Assembly: GCA_947175465.1 (NCBI GenBank)
Contig: CAMWMY010000003.1
Coordinates: forward strand, 1-19,539
DNA from: an uncultured Erysipelotrichaceae bacterium
GTDB taxonomy: Bacteria; Bacillota_I; Bacilli_A; Erysipelotrichales; Erysipelotrichaceae
Direction: 5' to 3'
Length of the DNA: 19,539 nucleotides
Positions 7,122 to 12,725 of the stretch are shown piece by piece; position 1 is the stretch's first letter, and the number at the start of each line of letters is the position of its first letter. A model generated the notes under the pieces. The model was given only the letters and a program-made list of their open reading frames with translations, searched no databases and was not told the DNA's origin. A program made the position numbers and the translations under genes.

Positions 7122-8477
7122 ATGAATGATAAGTTTTTAAAACGTATGAAAGTATTGTTGGAAGATGATTATGAAGAATATGTCGATACTTTACAAAAGC
7201 CAGCTTATCGAGGCTTAAGAGTTAATACTTTGAAAGTAAGTGTGGATGATTTTTGTGCCTTTCCTATATGTCCACTTGAAAAGACACCTTTTTGTAAAGA
7301 AGCATTTTATATCCCTTCGGATACGGTAAGTATAGGAAATCATCCATATCATACAGCTGGATTATTTTATGTTCAAGAACCTTCCGCTACAAGTGCAGTA
7401 GAAGTTCTAGATGTGAAAGAAGGCGATTGGGTATTAGATTTATGTGCTGCCCCTGGGGGAAAGAGTTCACAAATAGGAATTAAATTAAATCATACAGGTT
7501 TTTTAGTGAGTAATGAAATCGATCATCATCGATCACAAATTTTGCTTTCAAATATGGAGCGTATAGGGCTTAGTGAAAATATGATTGTAAGTGCGAATCC
7601 TGCGATGGTATGTGATGCTTTTCAAGGGCATTTTGATAAAGTGCTCGTTGATGCTCCTTGTAGTGGAGAGGGAATGTTTAAGAAGCATACCAAAGCTATG
7701 GATGAGTGGAGTGAAGAAAATGTGCTTGCTTGTAAACAGCGACAATTGCATATTTTAGATAGTGCATATAAAGCTTTAAAAAAAGATGGTGTTTTAGTTT
7801 ATTCGACTTGCACATATGCACAGGAAGAAAATGAGGAAGTGGTTTATACTTTTTTAAAAACATATCCAGATATGGAATTAGTAGATTGCGGAGTTTTTTT
7901 TGGACGTGAAGGGATTGCATATAAAGATTTGGATGTGAAAAAGGTACGTCGTATTTTTCCAATGGATAAAGGGGAAGGGCATTTTATTGCAAAGTTTCAA
8001 AGAAAGAGTGAAAATACAGCGGTAAAATTAAAGACGATGGTATCTAAAACAATGACCCCTTATGGAAAAGCTTTTTTACAAGAACATGGAAATTTCGATG
8101 ATTTTTATGTTAAGTATGATCAAGATAAATTATATTTGTGTAAACAACCTTTTTTTGATTTGAAAAAGATAAAAGTATTGCGTCAAGGGATTTTGTGTGG
8201 GGAAGTAAAAAAGCAGCGTTTTGAACCTCATCAACATTTCTATATGGCTGCACTTCTTAAGCCATGGCATAAACAAAGTGTTTCTTTGAATGATGAGCAA
8301 TGTGAACAATTTTTTGAAGGAAATGTGTTAGCGATTGCAGGCTATAAAGGATTTGTTAGTCTTAGTTATCATGGACATATTGTTGGCTTTGGAAAAGGGG
8401 ATGGAAAGGTAATTAAAAATAAGCTACCGAAAGGATTGCGGTGCAAAGTTTCTTTAAAGAAAGCTAGAAGCGTGTAA
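7122..8477 (+). CDS. RsmB/RsmF-family rRNA (cytosine-C5) methyltransferase, RsmF-like
   Basis: A 451-residue SAM-dependent enzyme predicted to make 5-methylcytosine in ribosomal RNA. Residues 1-90 form the N-terminal RNA-binding part (YRGLRVNTLK). The Rossmann catalytic domain carries LDLCAAPGGK (about 105-114, SAM binding), DAPCSGEGMF (177-186) with Cys180, and STCTY (228-232) with Cys230. These are the two cysteines known in NOL1/NOP2/Sun enzymes for product release and catalysis. About 150 C-terminal residues fit the PUA-like RNA-binding region of RsmF/YebU-type proteins. The start is taken at ATG 7122, with GAGG eight bases upstream; the frame is open from 7074, but the promoter lies in that stretch. 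The exact target nucleotide cannot be read from sequence. It appears to be monocistronic, ending in a hairpin at 8468-8498. Confidence 0.88.
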   Translation: MNDKFLKRMKVLLEDDYEEYVDTLQKPAYRGLRVNTLKVSVDDFCAFPICPLEKTPFCKEAFYIPSDTVSIGNHPYHTAGLFYVQEPSATSAVEVLDVKEGDWVLDLCAAPGGKSSQIGIKLNHTGFLVSNEIDHHRSQILLSNMERIGLSENMIVSANPAMVCDAFQGHFDKVLVDAPCSGEGMFKKHTKAMDEWSEENVLACKQRQLHILDSAYKALKKDGVLVYSTCTYAQEENEEVVYTFLKTYPDMELVDCGVFFGREGIAYKDLDVKKVRRIFPMDKGEGHFIAKFQRKSENTAVKLKTMVSKTMTPYGKAFLQEHGNFDDFYVKYDQDKLYLCKQPFFDLKKIKVLRQGILCGEVKKQRFEPHQHFYMAALLKPWHKQSVSLNDEQCEQFFEGNVLAIAGYKGFVSLSYHGHIVGFGKGDGKVIKNKLPKGLRCKVSLKKARSV

Positions 8478-8498
8478 TTTATGTTGCATGCTTTTTTA
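8468..8498 (+). terminator. Intrinsic terminator after the methyltransferase gene
   Basis: AAGCGTG (8468-8474) pairs with CATGCTT (8487-8493), with one G-U pair and a 12-base loop, followed by a run of T (8492-8497). The 5' arm contains the last codons and abuts the stop codon. Confidence 0.7.
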
Positions 8499-8574
8499 TT
8501 ATAAAAATTTCATAGGCGAGTTTCCTTTTTTTCAAAATCTTCGTTATTTTGCCTATTTTGGCTTTTTTTTATGT

Positions 8575-8583
8575 CATAGGATA
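8575..8583 (+). promoter_or_regulatory. Candidate sporulation (SigK/SigE-type) -10 element of the cotJ operon
   Basis: CATAGGATA fits the SigK -10 pattern CATANNNTA and partly fits the SigE -10 CATACAAT. No convincing AC-type SigK -35 is present; TATTTT at 8554-8559 is a weak SigE-like -35. Mother-cell control of cotJ is known in Bacillus (SigE). The next 30 bases hold a small hairpin, TGAGAT/ATCTCA (8587-8592 and 8599-8604), immediately before the ribosome site. Confidence 0.4.
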
Positions 8584-8623
8584 CGTTGAGATGTGAAAAT
8601 CTCAGAAAAGGAGGATTTATTTT

Positions 8624-9193
8624 ATGAATAATCGTAATGGATGTTGTAGTCAACGCCGTAATTCTTGTTCTTGTAGAGGGGAAAGAATTCGCGTAGGAGA
8701 AGGTAGTAATTCTTATCGCAATGAACGTCGTAATCGTTGTTGCGAGAACACATGTCGTCCACGTACATGTGAACAAAAATCATGTGCACGTTTACGTGCG
8801 GAAGAAAGATGCCGCAATAACTTTAACCGTTGCATGAGAAACGCAAGAAATGTAGATAACAATTGTGGATGTGGAAGAGGTTTTAGCCGTTTTGAAGAAG
8901 ATTTCTATACGTTTAGTAATGATGGAAGATGTAACCGTCGTTGTCATTCTTGTGGATGCAATGATTTTTCTACTTTCAATGATTTTGAAAGTTACAATGA
9001 TGAATTTGAATGTTGCGATGATGATTATGATGACTTTGATTCCATCGATCAAGGGTTATACAATGCTTCCTTAAGTATGGCATATGTTCCAAGACAAAGA
9101 TGGAGATGTACATTTAGACGTGAAGAAGGATTTTGTAAAGGTACTATATTTCCTGAGTTATACAAACCATTTTGTTCAAGAGGAGGGAAATAA
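8624..9193 (+). CDS. cotJA: CotJA-like spore coat protein with long Cys/Arg-rich N-terminal extension
   Basis: A 189-residue protein. Its last 45 residues match the CotJA family: SLSMAYVPRQRW (149-160) then KGTIFPELYKPF (172-183). CotJA is a small spore-coat protein (about 80 residues in Bacillus) that acts with CotJB and CotJC, which follow here. What is unusual is the extension of about 140 residues in front. Residues 1-85 are rich in Arg, Asn and Cys, with CC and CxC pairs; residues 88-142 are rich in Phe, Asp and Glu. I count 22 cysteines in all, 19 of them before residue 135. No signal peptide or membrane helix is present, as expected for a mother-cell protein. AAAAGGAGG (8606-8614) lies nine bases before the ATG. 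The extension is probably for disulfide crosslinking or metal binding in the coat (inference). Confidence 0.82.
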   Translation: MNNRNGCCSQRRNSCSCRGERIRVGEGSNSYRNERRNRCCENTCRPRTCEQKSCARLRAEERCRNNFNRCMRNARNVDNNCGCGRGFSRFEEDFYTFSNDGRCNRRCHSCGCNDFSTFNDFESYNDEFECCDDDYDDFDSIDQGLYNASLSMAYVPRQRWRCTFRREEGFCKGTIFPELYKPFCSRGGK

Positions 9194-9194
9194 G

Positions 9195-9446
9195 ATGCGA
9201 AACCGTTGTGAGTTATTAAGAAGAATTCAAACGTATGATTTCAATATGCAAGAAGCTGCTTTATTTTTACACACAAATCCTTGCAACCGCAGAGCAATGG
9301 AATATTATAATTTCTATCGCTGTTTAAGTGAAAGAGCAAAAAGAGAATATGAAAGAAGTTTTGGTCCTTTAACAAATCGCTCTAATAACTATAGCTGTAA
9401 TTGGCAATATATATACGAACCATGGCCATGGGAAAGAGAGGTATAA
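9195..9446 (+). CDS. cotJB: Spore coat protein CotJB
   Basis: An 83-residue protein matching CotJB in length and in order of landmarks: an N-terminal helix with LLRRIQTYDFNMQEAALFLHTNP, a central MEYYNFYRC, the YERSFGPL turn and the C-terminal WPWERE motif. CotJB is a structural partner of CotJA and CotJC in the inner coat; no catalytic role is known. The start is ATG 9195, two bases after the cotJA stop, with AGGAGGG (9181-9187) seven bases upstream inside the end of cotJA. A longer frame opens at 9084 within cotJA but lacks a ribosome site and would overlap the CotJA signature. It has only three cysteines and no Cys-rich extension, unlike both neighbours. It is followed three bases later by cotJC. 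Confidence 0.9.
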   Translation: MRNRCELLRRIQTYDFNMQEAALFLHTNPCNRRAMEYYNFYRCLSERAKREYERSFGPLTNRSNNYSCNWQYIYEPWPWEREV

Positions 9447-9449
9447 TTT

Positions 9450-10346
9450 ATGTGGGTATATGAAAAGAAATTGCAATTTCCAGTAAATATTTCAAGACCA
9501 GATCCTAAATTGGCAAAAGCTATTATTACACAGATTGGTGGACCAGATGGAGAAATGGCTGCCGCAATGCGCTACCTTCATCAAAGATATACAATGCCTC
9601 TTCGTGAAGTAAGAGCTATTCTTACTGACATTGGGACAGAAGAGTTAGCACACTTAGAAATGATTGGAGCTATCGTTTATCAATTAACAAGAAACTTATC
9701 TGTAGAACAAATTCGTGAAGCTGGTTTTGATCAATATTTTGTTGATCACACAACAGGAGTATATCCACAAGGAGCATCAGGAACTGCTTTTAGTGCATCA
9801 GTACTACAATCAAAAGGAGATCCTATTGCTGATTTAATGGAGAACTTAGCAGCTGAACAAAAAGCTAGAGCGACATATGATAATATTCTTCGTCTAACAG
9901 ATGATCCAGAAGTTAGAAAACCTATTGAATTTTTACGTGCACGTGAAATTGTGCATTTCCAACGTTTTGGAGAAGCGCTACGCTTATTGCAACGTCATTT
10001 AAATAGCTGTAATTATTATCAATCCAATGCATCTTTCGATCACGTAAGAGGCATTGAAATTGAAAGAAATACATGCTGTGTAAATGGTAGAAACTGTGAT
10101 CGTGATTGCGCTTGTAGAAGTGGACATGATCGTGAATGTTGTCAAAGAAATAACAATTGCGGTTGTGAATCTAACCATAACTGTTGCCAACAAAACCGTA
10201 GTTGTGGATGTGAATCCAATGATAACTATTATGAAAATGCCAATGAATACGCTAATGAATATACATGCAATCAAGGTTGTTGCGAAAGAAGTCATGACTG
10301 CTGTGAAAGAGATCGTGACTGTGATTGTGAAAATACCATTTTATAA
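9450..10346 (+). CDS. cotJC: CotJC, manganese-catalase-like spore coat protein with Cys-rich C-terminal tail
   Basis: Residues 1-185 form a complete CotJC/manganese-catalase four-helix domain. The dimetal ligands expected for the family are visible as Glu35 (GPDGEM), Glu65 and His68 (GTEELAHLE), Glu136 (NLAAEQKAR) and His169 (REIVHFQRF), so catalase-type chemistry is possible. Bacillus CotJC stops near residue 189; here about 110 further residues follow, of low complexity, with 21 cysteines counted from 187 to 293. Most are CC or CxC pairs, and CGCESN occurs twice (237-242 and 252-257). Asn, Asp, Glu and Arg fill the rest. The start is ATG 9450, with GAGAGG eight bases upstream at the end of cotJB. 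Likely role: coat or exosporium-like scaffold and peroxide defence, with the tail for crosslinking (inference). A 12-bp stem terminator follows. Confidence 0.9.
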   Translation: MWVYEKKLQFPVNISRPDPKLAKAIITQIGGPDGEMAAAMRYLHQRYTMPLREVRAILTDIGTEELAHLEMIGAIVYQLTRNLSVEQIREAGFDQYFVDHTTGVYPQGASGTAFSASVLQSKGDPIADLMENLAAEQKARATYDNILRLTDDPEVRKPIEFLRAREIVHFQRFGEALRLLQRHLNSCNYYQSNASFDHVRGIEIERNTCCVNGRNCDRDCACRSGHDRECCQRNNNCGCESNHNCCQQNRSCGCESNDNYYENANEYANEYTCNQGCCERSHDCCERDRDCDCENTIL

Positions 10347-10391
10347 TTCATGTTTAAATAACAATAAACTGCTCATAAATAAGCCTACACG

Positions 10392-10430
10392 AAAAAGAGA
10401 ATCTTGCTCATGGATTCTCTTTTTGTTTTT
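10392..10430 (+). terminator. Strong intrinsic terminator of the cotJ operon
   Basis: AAAAAGAGAATC (10392-10403) and GATTCTCTTTTT (10413-10424) form a perfect 12-bp stem with a nine-base loop, followed by GTTTTT. It lies 45 bases after the cotJC stop. Confidence 0.9.
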
Positions 10431-10435
10431 ATCTA

Positions 10436-10444
10436 TGGTATGAT
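10436..10444 (+). promoter_or_regulatory. Extended -10 promoter of the HAD hydrolase gene
   Basis: TGGTATGAT, identical to the element at 7086-7094 and embedded in the same 14-base string. It follows the cotJ terminator directly, which argues that the HAD gene is transcribed separately from cotJ. Confidence 0.6.
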
Positions 10445-10466
10445 AGAGGAGTATGAGGTGATGATT

Positions 10467-11123
10467 ATGAAAGATATACAATATATTATTTGGGATTGGA
10501 ATGGAACTTTGTTGAATGATGTGTCTTTATGTATAACAGCTATCAATCATTTATTATCTCAAGAAGGGATACCTACGGTATTAGATAAAGAGGCATATCA
10601 AAAAGTATTTCAATTTCCGATTATTCAATATTATGAAAAATTAGGGTTTGATTTTACAAAATCTTCTTTTGATACTTTATCAAATCAATATATGGCTTAT
10701 TATCAACCAAAGAGTTTACAATGTGAGTTGCATGAAGGTGCTTATGATGTACTTGCAAACTTTCATAAACAAGGTTATAAACAAGCTATTCTCTCTGCTA
10801 GTAAATTAGAAAATTTATTAATCCAAGTACGTCAATACGATATAACAGAGTATTTTGATCATATTTTAGGGTTGGATAATATTCATGCGCACAGTAAGTT
10901 ACAACTTGCAAAAAACTTTTTTTCATCGTTACACATAGATAAGGAACATGTTGTCGTTATTGGAGATAGTGTACATGATAGTGAGGTAGCGAAACAGTTA
11001 GGATGTCACTGTATTTTAATTGCGAATGGCCATGAGCATAAAGATAAGTTATTACAAACAGGTTGTTGTGTAGTGGATACGATTGAGGAGGTAGCTTCCA
11101 TCTTAAAAAAAGAAAGCAAGTGA
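10467..11123 (+). CDS. HAD-family hydrolase (phosphoglycolate-phosphatase-like), DWNGT variant
   Basis: A 218-residue member of the HAD superfamily, subfamily I with a helical cap. Motif I is IIWDWNGTLL (residues 7-16): the nucleophile Asp is present, but the second position, normally the acid/base Asp of DxD, is Asn. Motif II is the Ser in AILSAS, motif III the Lys of HSKLQLAK, and motif IV VVVIGDSVHDSEV with the metal-binding Asp pair. Phosphatase activity on a small phosphate ester is the family expectation; the substrate is unknown. ATG 10467 is preferred: GAGG (10455-10458) is eight bases upstream, and an earlier in-frame ATG (10461) lies too close to it. A still longer frame would start in the cotJ terminator loop. 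The pseudouridine synthase gene follows after 32 bases, probably cotranscribed. Confidence 0.85.
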   Translation: MKDIQYIIWDWNGTLLNDVSLCITAINHLLSQEGIPTVLDKEAYQKVFQFPIIQYYEKLGFDFTKSSFDTLSNQYMAYYQPKSLQCELHEGAYDVLANFHKQGYKQAILSASKLENLLIQVRQYDITEYFDHILGLDNIHAHSKLQLAKNFFSSLHIDKEHVVVIGDSVHDSEVAKQLGCHCILIANGHEHKDKLLQTGCCVVDTIEEVASILKKESK

Positions 11124-11155
11124 GATAGAAGGGAGACTGGGAAAGGAGAGAGTCT

Positions 11156-12100
11156 ATGAGAGAGCTAGTCATAGGGAAAAATGATGCCGATCAGCGCGTA
11201 GATAAGTTTTTAAGTAAGGCAATACCACTACTTCCTAAAAGTTTGATGTATAAAAGTATTCGTAATAAAAAAATTAAAGTGAATCGAAAAAGATGTGAAA
11301 TCGCACAACGATTACAAGAAGGCGATCGTATCCAGCTTTTTATTGCAGAAGAGTTTTTTCAAACGATGGAATCTTATCGCTTTTTACAAGTAAAGCCAAC
11401 ATTATCTATTGTATATGAAGATGAGCATTTATTAATTGTCAATAAACCAGTTGGTTTATTAGCACATAGTGATACTTCGCAAATACAAGATACGTTATTA
11501 GATCGTATCCAGCACTATTTATATAAAAAACGCGAATATGATCCTAGCAAAGAGCATAGCTTTGCACCTAGTTTATGCCATCGTATTGATCGTAATACAC
11601 AAGGAATTGTAATTGCAGCTAAAGATGCAGCAACACTGAGAAGTATCAATGAACAAATACGTTTACATACCTTAGAAAAGAAATATCTTTGTATCGTGGA
11701 AGGACATTTTCAAATAAAAGAAGATACCCTTATTCTTTACCATAGAAAAGAGAAAGGGAATAAAGTGCAAATACAAGCTCATGCACAAGAGGGTTATCAA
11801 GAAACGAAAACAGCCTATAAAGTGTTAAAAGAAGGAAAAGGATATTCTTTAGTGGAAATTAATCTTTTAACAGGAAAATCTCATCAAATTCGTGCTGTTA
11901 TGTCTTATATTAAGCACCCATTACTGGGCGATCGAAAGTATGGTGCTAAGAAAAGTGATTATCCTTATCAAGCATTATGTGCTTATCAAGTTACTTTTCC
12001 ATTTCAAAATACAAAGGATATCTTATCATATATGAGTCAAAAGCAAATTACTTTGGAAAATATTGACTTATATACTTATTTTGAACAACATTTTTTATAG
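11156..12100 (+). CDS. RluA-family pseudouridine synthase with S4 domain (RluC/RluD-like)
   Basis: A 314-residue enzyme that isomerises uridine to pseudouridine in RNA, most likely 23S rRNA. An S4 RNA-binding domain covers about residues 10-65 (ADQRVDKFLSK, IRNKKIKVN, EGDRIQ). The catalytic domain shows IVNKPVGLL (94-102), the active-site motif HRIDRNTQG (142-150) with catalytic Asp145, LLTGKSHQIRA (about 236-246) and HPLLGDRKYG. The active-site motif differs slightly from the usual HRLDxxTSG (Ile, and Gln for Ser), but the aspartate and following Arg/Thr are kept. AGGAG (11144-11148) lies seven bases before the ATG. It sits 32 bases after the HAD gene and ends at the terminator starting at 12124. 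Whether it is RluC-, RluD- or another paralogue cannot be told from one copy. Confidence 0.9.
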   Translation: MRELVIGKNDADQRVDKFLSKAIPLLPKSLMYKSIRNKKIKVNRKRCEIAQRLQEGDRIQLFIAEEFFQTMESYRFLQVKPTLSIVYEDEHLLIVNKPVGLLAHSDTSQIQDTLLDRIQHYLYKKREYDPSKEHSFAPSLCHRIDRNTQGIVIAAKDAATLRSINEQIRLHTLEKKYLCIVEGHFQIKEDTLILYHRKEKGNKVQIQAHAQEGYQETKTAYKVLKEGKGYSLVEINLLTGKSHQIRAVMSYIKHPLLGDRKYGAKKSDYPYQALCAYQVTFPFQNTKDILSYMSQKQITLENIDLYTYFEQHFL

Positions 12101-12123
12101 AAAGTAAAAAATGATAATTTTTT

Positions 12124-12160
12124 AGCAAGATATAAATTTTTTCTTGCTTTTTTATTTTTT
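12124..12160 (+). terminator. Intrinsic terminator after the pseudouridine synthase gene
   Basis: AGCAAGA (12124-12130) pairs with TCTTGCT (12142-12148) around an 11-base AT loop, followed by a long T-rich tract to 12160. It separates the HAD/pseudouridine synthase unit from the ATPase operon. Confidence 0.8.
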
Positions 12161-12384
12161 GAGGAGTAATATGTTTTCTAGGCCCTAAAAAATAGAATAT
12201 AAGATACTTTTATTATAAAAGGTAAAAAGTCAAAAAGAGGGGAAGAAATAATAAAAGTATGGATATATGCATATTTTCACATCCACAATAAAAATAAAGG
12301 ATTGATGGAGCAAAATAAGGGTTAAAGTGGCGAGAGTATTTCATGAACTTGAGCCTATGGTAAATAGGAAAAGGAGGCGTGCTT
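12161..12384 (+). other. Structured untranslated leader of the V/A-type ATPase operon
   Basis: No credible gene lies in these 224 bases. ATACTTTTATTAT (12204-12216) and ATAATAAAAGTAT (12248-12260) are exact 13-base reverse complements with 31 bases between. TGGAT (12260-12264) can pair with ATCCA (12281-12285), ATATGCATAT (12265-12274) is a palindrome, and CCTAT/ATAGG (12354-12358, 12364-12368) forms a hairpin touching the ribosome site AAAAGGAGG. No convincing -35/-10 pair was found. The stretch could be a regulatory RNA leader, but I cannot match it to a known riboswitch class. Confidence 0.4.
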
Positions 12385-12696
12385 TTGAAAAATATAATTA
12401 GAAAAATTATCGAAAGTGACAGGGAAGCTAGAGAGAAAGTAGAGCGTGTAAAAGAAGAGCGTCAAAATATACAAAGCTCTCTACAATCAAAGGCCAAAGA
12501 TATTGCAGAGGAATATCGACAACAAGCTCTTGCACGTGTTTCAGAACAAAAAACATTACTAGAAACATCATTACAACAGCATACATCAAAGGCCAAAGAT
12601 GAATATGACAAAGCAGTTGCTAGCTTACAAGAACAATTTGAAGCTAACCAAAAACAATGGGTCGATGAGATTGTGAAACATTGTTTACAAAGCTAG
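12385..12696 (+). CDS. ntpF: V/A-type ATPase peripheral-stalk subunit G/H-like (NtpF)
   Basis: A 103-residue, highly charged, almost wholly helical protein rich in Glu, Lys, Gln and Ala, with no membrane segment. Its first place in an ntp operon, size and coiled-coil character fit the G/H (NtpF/AhaH) subunit that pairs with subunit E in the peripheral stalk. Such proteins diverge quickly, so the call rests largely on context. The start is TTG at 12385: AAAAGGAGG ends seven bases upstream, whereas the alternative GTG at 12379 is one base from it. A 16-base direct repeat, ATCAAAGGCCAAAGAT, occurs at 12486-12501 and 12585-12600, 99 bases (33 codons) apart, giving SKAKD twice in the protein. The C subunit gene follows after 29 bases. 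Confidence 0.75.
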   Translation: MKNIIRKIIESDREAREKVERVKEERQNIQSSLQSKAKDIAEEYRQQALARVSEQKTLLETSLQQHTSKAKDEYDKAVASLQEQFEANQKQWVDEIVKHCLQS

Positions 12697-12725
12697 TAAG
12701 GTAGGTTGTAAAGGAGGTGTTATCT

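Noticed and set aside
8551..8570. GCC-loop-GGC followed by eight T, a possible second terminator before cotJA.
   Set aside because: The stem is only three base pairs; the hairpin at 8468-8498 is a better terminator.
8510..10295. Thr/Ile-rich open frames on the minus strand across the cotJ operon (8510-8776, 8792-9052, 9999-10295).
   Set aside because: They are antisense to Cys/Asn-rich codons (TGT read backwards gives ACA, Thr), lack ribosome sites and show no family motif.
10080..10340. Repetitive TGT/GAT/CGT-rich DNA in the cotJC tail, considered as a CRISPR-like or tandem repeat array.
   Set aside because: Repeat units are short, irregular and in frame; they follow from amino-acid composition, not from spaced identical repeats.
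10084..10443. Val/Ile-rich plus-strand frame overlapping the cotJC tail.
   Set aside because: It is the other frame of the same repetitive codons, with no ribosome site, and it runs through the cotJ terminator. The CotJC frame is continuous with the Mn-catalase domain.
12171..12188. Five-codon open frame (Met-Phe-Ser-Arg-Pro) with GAGGAG four bases upstream in the ATPase leader.
   Set aside because: Too short to tell from chance, no promoter upstream of it, and spacing shorter than usual. A leader peptide cannot be excluded.
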